Part shown: positions 37,307-49,254 of the stretch, piece after piece
Layout: each line of letters opens with the position of its first letter
Position numbering within the stretch: position 1 is the first letter of the stretch
DNA from: an uncultured Pelagibacteraceae bacterium
GTDB lineage: Bacteria; Pseudomonadota; Alphaproteobacteria; Pelagibacterales; Pelagibacteraceae
NCBI GenBank assembly: GCA_902634935.1
Contig: CACPMF010000002.1
Span: forward strand, 46,510 to 110,509
Direction of reading: 5' to 3'
Length of the DNA stretch: 64,000 nt
The notes under the pieces: model-generated
The model's input: only the letters and a program-made list of their open reading frames with translations
The model's database searches: none
What the model was told of the DNA's origin: nothing
Position numbers and translations under genes: made by a program

Positions 37307-38398
37307 ATGAATGATTTCAGAAATCAAAGCCCATGGGGCACCCCTCCAGGAGGTGGTGGAGGTAACGGTGGATTTAGAAGAGGTCCAACTCCGCCTGATA
37401 TTGATGAAGTCATTAAAAAAATTCAAAGTTTATTGAATAGATTTTTAGGTGGTGGCAAAGGTGGGTCTAAACCAATTATTGTTGGATTACTTATTATAGT
37501 TACGCTTTGGGGACTTAGTGGACTTTATAGAGTCCTTCCAGATGAACAAGGAGTTGTTTTAAGATTTGGAAAGTTTGTAAACACTACACAACCTGGTCTA
37601 AATTATCATTTTCCATATCCAATTGAAAGTGTGATTACACCAAAAGTTACAAAAGTAAACAGAATGGATATTGGTTTTAGATCTGAAAGAGATAGCGGAT
37701 TTTCATCTGGCGGTGTTGCTGATGTGCCAGAAGAAAGCTTAATGTTAACTGGTGATGAAAACATTGTTAACATTGACTTTTCAGTATTTTGGGTAATTAA
37801 AGATGCAGGAAATTTCTTATTTAAAATTCAAGATCCAGAAGGAACTGTAAAAGCAGCCGCAGAAACTGCCATGAGAGAAGTGATAGCAAGATCAAACATT
37901 CAACCGATTTTAACAGAGGGAAGATCAGTAATAGAGACGGAAACTCAAACAATTATTCAAAAAATTTTAGATGAATACACTTCAGGTATTCAAATTACAC
38001 AAGTTCAAACGCAAAAAGCGGATCCACCAGATCAAGTTATTGATGCATTTAGAGATGTTCAGGCAGCAAGAGCTGATATGGAAAGATCTAAAAATGAAGC
38101 TGAAGCATATGCGAATGATGTGATCCCAAGAGCACGGGGAGAGGCGCAAAAAATTTTACAAGCAGCAGAAGCATATAAAAAAGAGGTTGTTGCTAAAGCA
38201 GAGGGTGAAGCAAGCAGATTTTTAGCAATCTATAATGAGTATGCAAAAGCTAAACAAGTAACACAAGAAAGAATGTTTTTAGAGACTATGGAAACAGTTT
38301 TAGGAGACATTAATAAAATCATAATCGACAAAAATTCTGGATCAGGAGTAGTACCTTATTTACCACTTCCTGAACTTAAAAAGGCGGAAAATAATTAA
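37307..38398 (+). CDS. hflK: FtsH modulator HflK
   Basis: A 363-residue SPFH/band-7 protein. It has the Gly/Pro-rich cytoplasmic N-terminus typical of HflK (SPWGTPPGGGGGNGG), a membrane helix at about 55-75, and the band-7 domain from DEQGVVLRFGKFVNTTQPGLNYHFPYP onward, with a long Ala/Glu-rich coiled coil (about 250-310). With HflC it forms a large periplasmic cage around FtsH. One base separates it from the hflC start. No Shine-Dalgarno sequence is seen. Confidence 0.96.
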   Translation: MNDFRNQSPWGTPPGGGGGNGGFRRGPTPPDIDEVIKKIQSLLNRFLGGGKGGSKPIIVGLLIIVTLWGLSGLYRVLPDEQGVVLRFGKFVNTTQPGLNYHFPYPIESVITPKVTKVNRMDIGFRSERDSGFSSGGVADVPEESLMLTGDENIVNIDFSVFWVIKDAGNFLFKIQDPEGTVKAAAETAMREVIARSNIQPILTEGRSVIETETQTIIQKILDEYTSGIQITQVQTQKADPPDQVIDAFRDVQAARADMERSKNEAEAYANDVIPRARGEAQKILQAAEAYKKEVVAKAEGEASRFLAIYNEYAKAKQVTQERMFLETMETVLGDINKIIIDKNSGSGVVPYLPLPELKKAENN

Positions 38399-39268
38399 AT
38401 GAAAGCTGGAAAAATTTTAATCCCGATTATAATTGTAATTGCTGCAACGATATTCTTTTCTATTTTTATAGTAAAAGAAGTAAATCAAGCAATTGTTCTT
38501 CAATTCGGTGATCCTAAAAGAATATTGTTAAAACCAGGCTTAAACTTTAAAATACCATTTATTCAAAACGTAGTATTTTTAGATAAAAGAATTTTAAATT
38601 TAGATACTCCACCAGAAGAGGTAATTGCATCTGACCAAAAACGGTTAATTGTTGATGCTTTTGCAAGATTTCAAATAGTAGACCCATTAAAATTTTATAT
38701 TTCAGTTGGAAATGAGAGAGTTGCAAGATCAAGACTTTCAACAATTATAAATTCAAGAATAAGAAACGTTCTTGGTCAACAAGAACTTCAAACACTTTTA
38801 TCTCAAGATAGAACAAAACAAATGGCATTAATCCAAGAAGGTGTAAATAATGAAGCTGAAAACTTTGGTATTAAAATTGTTGATGTAAGAATTAAAAGAG
38901 CTGATCTTCCACAAGCTAACAGTGATGCAATCTTTAGAAGAATGCAGACTGAAAGGGAGAGAGAAGCAAAAGAATTTAGAGCAAAAGGTGCTGAGATGGC
39001 TGTAACTATTACCTCGACTGCAGATAAAGAAGTAACAGTAATTCTAGCCGATGCTCAGAAAAAGTCGGAGATCATGAAGGGGGAAGGGGATGGTCAAAGA
39101 AATAAAATTTTCGCTGATGCTTTCGGTCAAGATCCAGAGTTTTTTGCTTTCTATAGATCTATGCAAGCATACGGTAAAGCATTTAATGCAGGAGAAACGT
39201 CAATGATTTTATCTCCTGATAGTGAATTTTTTAAATTTTTTGGAAATATAAAACCTAAATCAGAATAA
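38399..39268 (+). CDS. hflC: FtsH modulator HflC
   Basis: A 289-residue SPFH protein with an N-terminal membrane helix (about 5-25), VNQAIVLQFGDPKRILLKPGLNFKIPFIQ, VDAFARFQIVDPLKFY and the C-terminal FFAFYRSMQAYGKAF segment seen in HflC. It is the partner of HflK and regulates FtsH. It starts immediately after the hflK stop and is followed nine bases later by a DUF2065 gene, the common hflK-hflC-yjeT arrangement. Confidence 0.96.
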   Translation: MKAGKILIPIIIVIAATIFFSIFIVKEVNQAIVLQFGDPKRILLKPGLNFKIPFIQNVVFLDKRILNLDTPPEEVIASDQKRLIVDAFARFQIVDPLKFYISVGNERVARSRLSTIINSRIRNVLGQQELQTLLSQDRTKQMALIQEGVNNEAENFGIKIVDVRIKRADLPQANSDAIFRRMQTEREREAKEFRAKGAEMAVTITSTADKEVTVILADAQKKSEIMKGEGDGQRNKIFADAFGQDPEFFAFYRSMQAYGKAFNAGETSMILSPDSEFFKFFGNIKPKSE

Positions 39269-39277
39269 CCTAATCCT

Positions 39278-39463
39278 ATGAAGGAATTGATCATTGCATT
39301 TGGTCTGTTCTTGTTCATTGAGGGAATTTTATATGCCATATTTCCATCAAAAATGAAAAATATGCTGTCAAAATTAAATGAGGTGAATGACAGTCAGCTT
39401 CGAACAGGTGGATTGGTATTTGCAGTTATAGGGTTTTTAATTATTTGGTACTTAAAGTCATGA
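39278..39463 (+). CDS. DUF2065 small membrane protein (YjeT-like)
   Basis: A 61-residue protein with two hydrophobic segments (about 3-22 and 43-60) and the short loop SKMKNMLSKLNEVNDSQLR between them, the pattern of the DUF2065 family. Its function is unknown; members often lie beside hflKC, as here, which hints at a role in membrane protein quality control. The stop overlaps the start of the downstream protease gene (ATGA). Confidence 0.85.
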   Translation: MKELIIAFGLFLFIEGILYAIFPSKMKNMLSKLNEVNDSQLRTGGLVFAVIGFLIIWYLKS

Positions 39464-40866
39464 AAAAATATTTAAAGTCATTAGTTCTTCTTATCTTTTG
39501 TCTAAATTTCTCAATAGTATCTAATGCTAAAGAAATCCCAGCTTCATTTGCTGATTTAGCTGAAAGATTAATGCCATCAGTTGTAAATATTTCAACAACA
39601 ACAACAATTACAACAAGATCAAACCCTTTTCCGTTCCAATTTCCCCCAGGATCACCATTTGAGGATATGTTTAAAGATTTTGGCACGCCTCAAGAGAGAA
39701 AAACAAGTGCATTAGGATCAGGATTTATAATTAGTGATGATGGAATAGTAATTACTAATAACCACGTCATTCAGAGTGCTGAGGATGTTTTTGTAAGAGT
39801 AAATGGAGATCAAGAGTTCAAAGCAAAAATTTTAGGAGCAGATCCAGGAATGGATTTAGCCGTTTTAAAAATAGAAAGTGATGAAAAATTTATACCAGTC
39901 AAATTTGGCGACTCTGATAAAGCAAGGATTGGAGATTGGGTTATTGCAATTGGAAATCCATTTGGTTTAGGTGGAACTGTTACAGCAGGAATTATTTCAG
40001 CAAGAAATAGATCAATTGGATTATCAAGATACGAAGATTTTATTCAAACAGATGCATCGATTAACCAGGGAAATTCTGGCGGACCATTATTTAATATGAG
40101 TGGAGATGTAATTGGAATTAATACAGCAATTTTAGGACAATCTGGATCTATTGGAATTGGATTTGCAATTCCTTCAAATAGTGCAGATAGAGTTATAAAA
40201 CAATTAATAGAATTTGGTGAAACAAAAAGAGGATGGTTAGGTGTTAGAATTCAAACTGTCACAAAAGAAATTGCTGACGTTGAAAAATTAGATAAACCAA
40301 GAGGTGCTTTAGTTGCAAGTGTTGCAGATGGAAGCCCATCTGACAAAGGTGGTATTAAAGCAGGAGATATTATTTTAGAGTTTGATGGAAAACCCATTAA
40401 AGAAATGGTTGAACTTCCAAAAATAGTTGCTCAAACAGATGTTGGAAAAAAAGTAGTTGTTAAAGTTTGGAGAAATAAAAGAGAGATCACTAAAAAAATA
40501 ATATTAGGAAGACTTGAGACCTCGGAAGATTTTAAAGAACAAACCATAATTACTGAAAAACCAAAGGAAGTTGAAATTGAAGGACTAAAAATTACTGTAA
40601 GATTACTAGATAGAAAAGATATTGAAGATAGAAAATTATCAAAAGATGTTAAAGGAGTTGTTATAACTAAAATTGCTCAAGATAGCCCAGTAAATTATTT
40701 AGAAACAGGTAATATCATAGTTGAAGCTCAAAAGAAAAAAATTAATACAATAGGTGACTTAGAAAATATTGTAAAAATGGCTACAAGAAGTTCAGAGAAA
40801 ACTTTACTAATTGCAATTTATAACAACCAAAATCAAAGAAGATATATTGGTGTTAAACTAGATTAA
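39460..40866 (+). CDS. Periplasmic Do-family serine protease (DegP/DegQ-like)
   Basis: 468 residues from ATG 39460. A signal peptide (about 1-23) precedes a trypsin-like domain with His102 (ITNNHVI), Asp132 (GMDLAVLKI) and Ser206 (NQGNSGGPLF), followed by two PDZ domains (about 245-335 and 370-465). It degrades or refolds damaged envelope proteins. ATG 39460 (MKKYLKS) is preferred over 39445 because it begins the signal peptide and overlaps the DUF2065 stop. Placement after hflKC groups two membrane/periplasm quality-control systems. DegP and DegQ cannot be told apart by eye. Confidence 0.94.
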   Translation: MKKYLKSLVLLIFCLNFSIVSNAKEIPASFADLAERLMPSVVNISTTTTITTRSNPFPFQFPPGSPFEDMFKDFGTPQERKTSALGSGFIISDDGIVITNNHVIQSAEDVFVRVNGDQEFKAKILGADPGMDLAVLKIESDEKFIPVKFGDSDKARIGDWVIAIGNPFGLGGTVTAGIISARNRSIGLSRYEDFIQTDASINQGNSGGPLFNMSGDVIGINTAILGQSGSIGIGFAIPSNSADRVIKQLIEFGETKRGWLGVRIQTVTKEIADVEKLDKPRGALVASVADGSPSDKGGIKAGDIILEFDGKPIKEMVELPKIVAQTDVGKKVVVKVWRNKREITKKIILGRLETSEDFKEQTIITEKPKEVEIEGLKITVRLLDRKDIEDRKLSKDVKGVVITKIAQDSPVNYLETGNIIVEAQKKKINTIGDLENIVKMATRSSEKTLLIAIYNNQNQRRYIGVKLD

Positions 40867-41801
40867 TGGACCTTAAGTCCAAAATCATTTTAATCTCAGG
40901 ACCCACAGCATCTGGTAAATCAAATTTTGCGATAAGCCTTGCTAAGAAAATTAAAGGAGAAATTATTAATGCTGATAGTATGCAGGTATATAAAGAACTT
41001 CGAATTTTAACTGCAAGACCTAAACAAAAAGATTATCAAAAAATTAGACATCACTTATATGGTTTTTTAAATGTCACAAAAAAATTTTCAACAGGTGAGT
41101 GGCTAAATCATTGTCAAAAAAAAATAAAAGAAATTCAATCAAGAAATAAAATTCCAATACTTGTTGGTGGAACAGGACTTTATTTTAAAGCGATTACTGA
41201 TGGATTGGTCAAAATTCCAAATATTCCTCTTAAAACTAGAAATAAGATAAGAAATTTACAAAAAAAAATTGGGCAAAAAAAATTTTATTCAAAACTTTTG
41301 AAACTAGATCCTAATATTAAAAATAAAATTATTGAAACTGATGTTCAAAGATCAATGAGAGCATATGAAGTAAAGTATCATACAAAAAAATCTTTATATG
41401 ATTGGTTTAAAAATACAAAATCAAAGTTTCAAAATGAGGTATTTTTTAAAATTTATATTGATTATCCAAGAAATGAATTGATTAAGAGAATAGCTTCTAG
41501 ATCAGAACAAATGTTAAAAGATGGGGCAATTAATGAAGTCAAAAGAATTTTAAAACTTAAAATTAAGAAAGATAATAGCTCTAATAAGGTAATTGGTATT
41601 GCTGAGATTAAAGAACATTTAGAAAAAAAATTAGATCTCAATGATGTTATTGAGAAAATTACTATAAAAACTAGGCAATACGCTAAAAGACAAAGGACTT
41701 GGGCCAGAGGTCAGATGTCGAACTGGAATATAATTAGCTCCAAAGACCTAAAAAAATTTTTAAAAAAATCTAATTTGAACACTCTTAAACTTGACCTTTA
41801 A
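40866..41801 (+). CDS. miaA: tRNA dimethylallyltransferase MiaA
   Basis: A 311-residue enzyme that adds dimethylallyl to A37 of tRNAs reading U-starting codons. It has the P-loop SGPTASGKSNFA, NADSMQVYKEL, ILVGGTGLYFKAITDGL and the C-terminal TRQYAKRQRTWARGQ motif. The ATG overlaps the protease stop (TAATG), so it is in the same operon. It is full length. Confidence 0.96.
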   Translation: MDLKSKIILISGPTASGKSNFAISLAKKIKGEIINADSMQVYKELRILTARPKQKDYQKIRHHLYGFLNVTKKFSTGEWLNHCQKKIKEIQSRNKIPILVGGTGLYFKAITDGLVKIPNIPLKTRNKIRNLQKKIGQKKFYSKLLKLDPNIKNKIIETDVQRSMRAYEVKYHTKKSLYDWFKNTKSKFQNEVFFKIYIDYPRNELIKRIASRSEQMLKDGAINEVKRILKLKIKKDNSSNKVIGIAEIKEHLEKKLDLNDVIEKITIKTRQYAKRQRTWARGQMSNWNIISSKDLKKFLKKSNLNTLKLDL

Positions 41802-41826
41802 GCACAACTTCAGCTAGATTGGTTGA

Positions 41827-43593
41827 ATGCCAAAATTATTTTCTGGAGCTGAGATCGTATTTAAATGTCTTGAAGATCAAGATGTATCTCATATTTTCGG
41901 TTATCCAGGCGGCGCAGTACTTCCGATATATGATGAGTTAAAAAATCATAACTCCGTAAAACATATTTTAGTAAGACACGAACAAGGTGCAGGTCATGCT
42001 GCTGAAGGTTATGCAAGATCTACCGGAAAGCCAGGTGTCGTTCTTGTAACATCAGGACCAGGTGCAACAAATGTAGTTACAGCATTAACAGATGCTTATA
42101 TGGATAGTGTACCTTTGGTTTGTATCTCTGGACAAGTTCCAACACACTTAATTGGAACAGATGCATTTCAAGAATGTGATACTACAGGTATTACAAGACC
42201 ATGCACAAAACATAATTGGCTAGTAAAAGATATAAACGATTTAGCAGAAGTTATGCATAAAGCTTTTGAAGTTGCTACAACAGGAAGACCAGGTCCAGTG
42301 CTTGTTGATATTCCAAAAGATATCCAATTTCAAAAAACACTTTACAAAAAATTTAAAAGAAAAAGTAAATCAAATGGTGCAAGTCATAATAATTTTAGTC
42401 AAGATAACATTGATGAATTAGTTGATCTAATGAGCAAAGCGACCAAACCCATATTTTATACAGGTGGGGGTGTTATTAATTCAGGTCCTAAGGCTAGTGA
42501 ATTACTTAGAGAATTAGTTTATACAACTGGTTTTCCAATAACTACAACACTACAAGGATTAGGATCTTTTCCAGGTGATGATAATCAATTCTTAGGAATG
42601 CTAGGAATGCATGGAACGTATGAAGCAAATAATGCAATGTATGAATGTGATTTGATGATCAATATTGGTGCAAGATTTGATGATAGGATTACAGGGAAAA
42701 TAGATGAGTTTTCTCCTAAATCTAAAAAAGTTCATATCGACATAGATCCGTCATCAATTAATAAAAATGTTAAAGTAGATCTTGCCATTGTTGGAGATGT
42801 TAAATCAGTAATTACATCTACTTTGAAAACTTTAAAGAAATCAAAAGCAAATTTTATAAAATCTAATAAACAAAAAACATCTAAGTGGTGGGAAAAAATT
42901 CAAAAATGGAGATCAAAAAGATCTTTAGATTATATTAGTAGTGAGGAAACAATTAAACCTCAGTATGCAATTGAAAGATTGTATGAACTTACAAAAGATA
43001 AAGATACTTTTATAACCACTGAAGTTGGACAACATCAAATGTGGGCTGCGCAACACTATAAATTTAATAAACCAAATAGATGGATGACATCTGGAGGATT
43101 GGGTACAATGGGATATGGTCTGCCTGCAGCTGTTGGAGTTCAAATTGCACATCCACAAAAGTTAGTAATTGATATTGCAGGAGAAGCATCTGTATTAATG
43201 ACGATGCAAGAAATGTCTACTGCTGTACAATATAGTTTACCAATAAAAATATTTATTTTAAATAATGAATACATGGGAATGGTTCGACAATGGCAAGAAT
43301 TGCTTCATGACAAAAATTATTCTGAAAGTTACACTGCTGCGCTTCCAGACTTTGTTCAAATGGCAGAGGCATACGGATGCGTTGGTATTAGAGCTAAAAC
43401 ACCTGAAGAATTAGACGATAAGATTATAGAAATGTTAAATACAGATAGGCCTGTTATTTTTGATTGTTTAGTTGATAAACAGGAAAATTGCTTCCCTATG
43501 ATACCTTCTGGCAAACCTCATAATCAAATGATTTTAGGTCCAAAAGATAAGAAAGAGAATAAAATTACAGGCAAAGGAAGAACGCTCGTTTAA
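41827..43593 (+). CDS. ilvB: Acetolactate synthase large subunit
   Basis: A 588-residue thiamine-diphosphate enzyme forming acetolactate or acetohydroxybutyrate, the first shared step of valine, leucine and isoleucine synthesis. It has FGYPGGAVLPIYDEL, the catalytic Glu in RHEQGAGHAAEGYARSTG, TSGPGATNVVT, GARFDDRITGK and the ThDP/Mg site DIAGEASVLMTMQE. The canonical GDGSF of the metal motif reads GEASV here, a noticeable variation. Its stop overlaps the ilvH start. Confidence 0.95.
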   Translation: MPKLFSGAEIVFKCLEDQDVSHIFGYPGGAVLPIYDELKNHNSVKHILVRHEQGAGHAAEGYARSTGKPGVVLVTSGPGATNVVTALTDAYMDSVPLVCISGQVPTHLIGTDAFQECDTTGITRPCTKHNWLVKDINDLAEVMHKAFEVATTGRPGPVLVDIPKDIQFQKTLYKKFKRKSKSNGASHNNFSQDNIDELVDLMSKATKPIFYTGGGVINSGPKASELLRELVYTTGFPITTTLQGLGSFPGDDNQFLGMLGMHGTYEANNAMYECDLMINIGARFDDRITGKIDEFSPKSKKVHIDIDPSSINKNVKVDLAIVGDVKSVITSTLKTLKKSKANFIKSNKQKTSKWWEKIQKWRSKRSLDYISSEETIKPQYAIERLYELTKDKDTFITTEVGQHQMWAAQHYKFNKPNRWMTSGGLGTMGYGLPAAVGVQIAHPQKLVIDIAGEASVLMTMQEMSTAVQYSLPIKIFILNNEYMGMVRQWQELLHDKNYSESYTAALPDFVQMAEAYGCVGIRAKTPEELDDKIIEMLNTDRPVIFDCLVDKQENCFPMIPSGKPHNQMILGPKDKKENKITGKGRTLV

Positions 43594-44141
43594 TGCCAAA
43601 ATCAAAATCTGCATACAGCGTTGCTGGAAGAAAAGAGAAATTAGATACTCATATTATTGTGGTATGGGTTGATAATGAGGCTGGTGTTTTAGCAAGAGTT
43701 GTAGGTTTATTTTCTGGAAGAGGTTATAATATTGAATCTTTGGCAGTTGCTGAAATTGATCAAAAATTAAACATTTCAAGAATAACAATTGTTACAACAG
43801 GAACACCACAAGTAGTTGACCAAATTAAACTACAGCTTAAAAAGCTAGTCCCAGTCCATAAAGTAGCTGACTTTAAACGTGAAGATAAAAACGTGATATT
43901 TAAAGAAATGGCCCTTTTTAAGTTTGTTGGAACTAATGGAAAAATTGATAAAGCCATTAATGCTTGTAAAAAGTATAATGCTGTAATATTGGATACCACG
44001 AATAGATCTAAAGTTGTCCAAATAACAGCGCTTAGAAGAGAAATAGATAAAATGGCAAATAACTTAAAAAAATATGGTCTAATAAGTATATCTAGAACTG
44101 GAGCGGTAGCTATGACTAGAGGTGAAAAAGTATTTAAATAA
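43593..44141 (+). CDS. ilvH: Acetolactate synthase small (regulatory) subunit
   Basis: A 182-residue regulatory subunit with an N-terminal ACT domain (about 20-92: HIIVVWVDNEAGVLARVVGLF, FSGRGYNIESL) and the C-terminal ALS_ss domain. It binds valine and stimulates the large subunit. It is slightly longer at the N-terminus than E. coli IlvH. Its start overlaps ilvB by one base and ilvC follows after 15 bp. Confidence 0.95.
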   Translation: MPKSKSAYSVAGRKEKLDTHIIVVWVDNEAGVLARVVGLFSGRGYNIESLAVAEIDQKLNISRITIVTTGTPQVVDQIKLQLKKLVPVHKVADFKREDKNVIFKEMALFKFVGTNGKIDKAINACKKYNAVILDTTNRSKVVQITALRREIDKMANNLKKYGLISISRTGAVAMTRGEKVFK

Positions 44142-45179
<1,038 letters not shown>

Positions 45180-45219
45180 AATCATTTCGATTAATTTGGG
45201 TCTTTAGAACCAATTTATT

Positions 45220-45253
45220 TTGCAATCTGAACGAGAGCATGTATGATGCATGC
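45220..45253 (+). promoter_or_regulatory. leuA promoter with inverted repeat around the -10 box
   Basis: TTGCAA (45220-45225), a 16-base gap and TATGAT (45242-45247) make a good promoter. The -10 is bracketed by GCATG (45237-45241) and CATGC (45249-45253), which form an inverted repeat. No leader peptide rich in leucine codons is visible in the short leader, so attenuation of the enterobacterial kind is unlikely. Confidence 0.5.
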
Positions 45254-45273
45254 CGATAATAAGTTTACATTTT

Positions 45274-47884
<2,611 letters not shown>

Positions 47885-47890
47885 AATACT

Positions 47891-48727
47891 ATGGCAGCAG
47901 AATCGGGTAGAGATGATTTTATAATTGCTATTCGATCAGCTTTTTTAAAAAAAGGTACACGTCAAAACTTTTCTTTATTTACCCTTTTAATAATTTCAAT
48001 TTTAGTTTTATCCTTAGAGTATTTTAAATCAGGTCCTATAAATAAGTTTAGATCTATTACTAAGGATTTAATATTTAAAGGATCATTTTTGGTTTCAGCG
48101 CCGTTTGTATACGTGAAAGATCAATATTACTTAATTCAAGATCATCTTAATATGTATGAGGAATTTCAAATTTTAAGAGTAAAAAATTTTGAAATTGAAA
48201 AAATAAAAAATGAAATAGAGTTTTATAAATCTGAAAATATTAGACTAAAAAAACTTATTGATGAAAGAAATATATATTCAGAGGATTATTTGTTGGCAAA
48301 AGTTCTACTTGATCAGCAAAGCCCTTTTTTAAAATCTATGATAATAAATAAAGGTTACAAGCATGGAATTAAATTAGGTGTTGCTGTGAAAGATCAATCT
48401 TATTTTGTTGGAAAAATAATAAATGTAAATTTGTTAACATCAAGAATTCTACTTGCATCAGATTTGAACAGTAAGATTCCTGTGGTAATAGAACCAGGTG
48501 GAGTTAATGCAATTTTATCTGGTAATGGAAATAATTCTTTCGCAGATTTGGAGTTTTTGCCAAAGATAAATGAAATAAGGGAGGGTTCAATTGTTTATAC
48601 ATCAGGCGTTGATGGAATAATTTCTCCAGCAATACCAGTAGGAAAAGTCAAAATTGATGATGGTAAAAGATATGTTGATTTTTTTGTGAATTATAATCAA
48701 TTGAAATTTATAAGAGTTAACAACTAA
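47891..48727 (+). CDS. mreC: Rod-shape determining protein MreC
   Basis: A 278-residue protein with one N-terminal membrane helix (about 25-50), a coiled coil (about 85-125: EEFQILRVKNFEIEKIKNEIEFYKSE in part) and a beta-rich periplasmic domain with the SGVDGIISPAIPVGKV motif. It links MreB filaments to PBP2. It starts six bases after mreB. Confidence 0.92.
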   Translation: MAAESGRDDFIIAIRSAFLKKGTRQNFSLFTLLIISILVLSLEYFKSGPINKFRSITKDLIFKGSFLVSAPFVYVKDQYYLIQDHLNMYEEFQILRVKNFEIEKIKNEIEFYKSENIRLKKLIDERNIYSEDYLLAKVLLDQQSPFLKSMIINKGYKHGIKLGVAVKDQSYFVGKIINVNLLTSRILLASDLNSKIPVVIEPGGVNAILSGNGNNSFADLEFLPKINEIREGSIVYTSGVDGIISPAIPVGKVKIDDGKRYVDFFVNYNQLKFIRVNN

Positions 48728-48729
48728 TT

Positions 48730-49254
48730 ATGGCATTATCTTTTCCAAAAAAAGCATATAAAAACCTCATTCACAGTTTCCCTATTTTGTTGTTATTTTT
48801 TATCGCCTTTACTGGTTTTGATTTATCCTTTTTTTTATTTAATATAAGTTTTTCGTTTAACTTTATCTATATTTTGATTTTCTTTTGGATTTTAAAAAAA
48901 CCCGAAAGACTAGGATATGGTTTAGTATTCTGTGCAGGAATTATAAATGATGTTGTACAAAATTTTCCAATTGGTATCTCATCAATAAATTATATGTTAC
49001 TTTGTACTTTTGCATTGTTCATAAGAGCTAGAACTCTACTTCCTAACTTATTATATGATTGGGGATTTTTTATTGTAGCAATTTTAATAATAAGCTCATT
49101 ACACTATACTATTTTGACAATTATTTTTGATATGCCAATTCGATACGGCACCTTAATGTTTTCCTCTATATTAACTTTTTTGGTGTATCCTTTATTTTCA
49201 AAGATTTTTAATCAAATTTATTTAATAGACATAAGGCAAGAAAATGCAAAATAG
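48730..49254 (+). CDS. mreD: Rod-shape determining membrane protein MreD
   Basis: A 174-residue, very hydrophobic protein with about five membrane segments. Its sequence is poorly conserved, as is usual for MreD, but WILKKPERLGYGLVFCAGIINDVVQNFPIGISS fits the family pattern, and its place between mreC and mrdA fixes the assignment. Its end overlaps mrdA by 11 bp. Confidence 0.85.
   Translation: MALSFPKKAYKNLIHSFPILLLFFIAFTGFDLSFFLFNISFSFNFIYILIFFWILKKPERLGYGLVFCAGIINDVVQNFPIGISSINYMLLCTFALFIRARTLLPNLLYDWGFFIVAILIISSLHYTILTIIFDMPIRYGTLMFSSILTFLVYPLFSKIFNQIYLIDIRQENAK

Noticed and set aside
45181..45220. Intrinsic terminator after ilvC (TTGGGTCTTTAGAACCAA)
   Set aside because: The stem has a mismatch and only four strong pairs, with no T run of useful length, so I do not call it.
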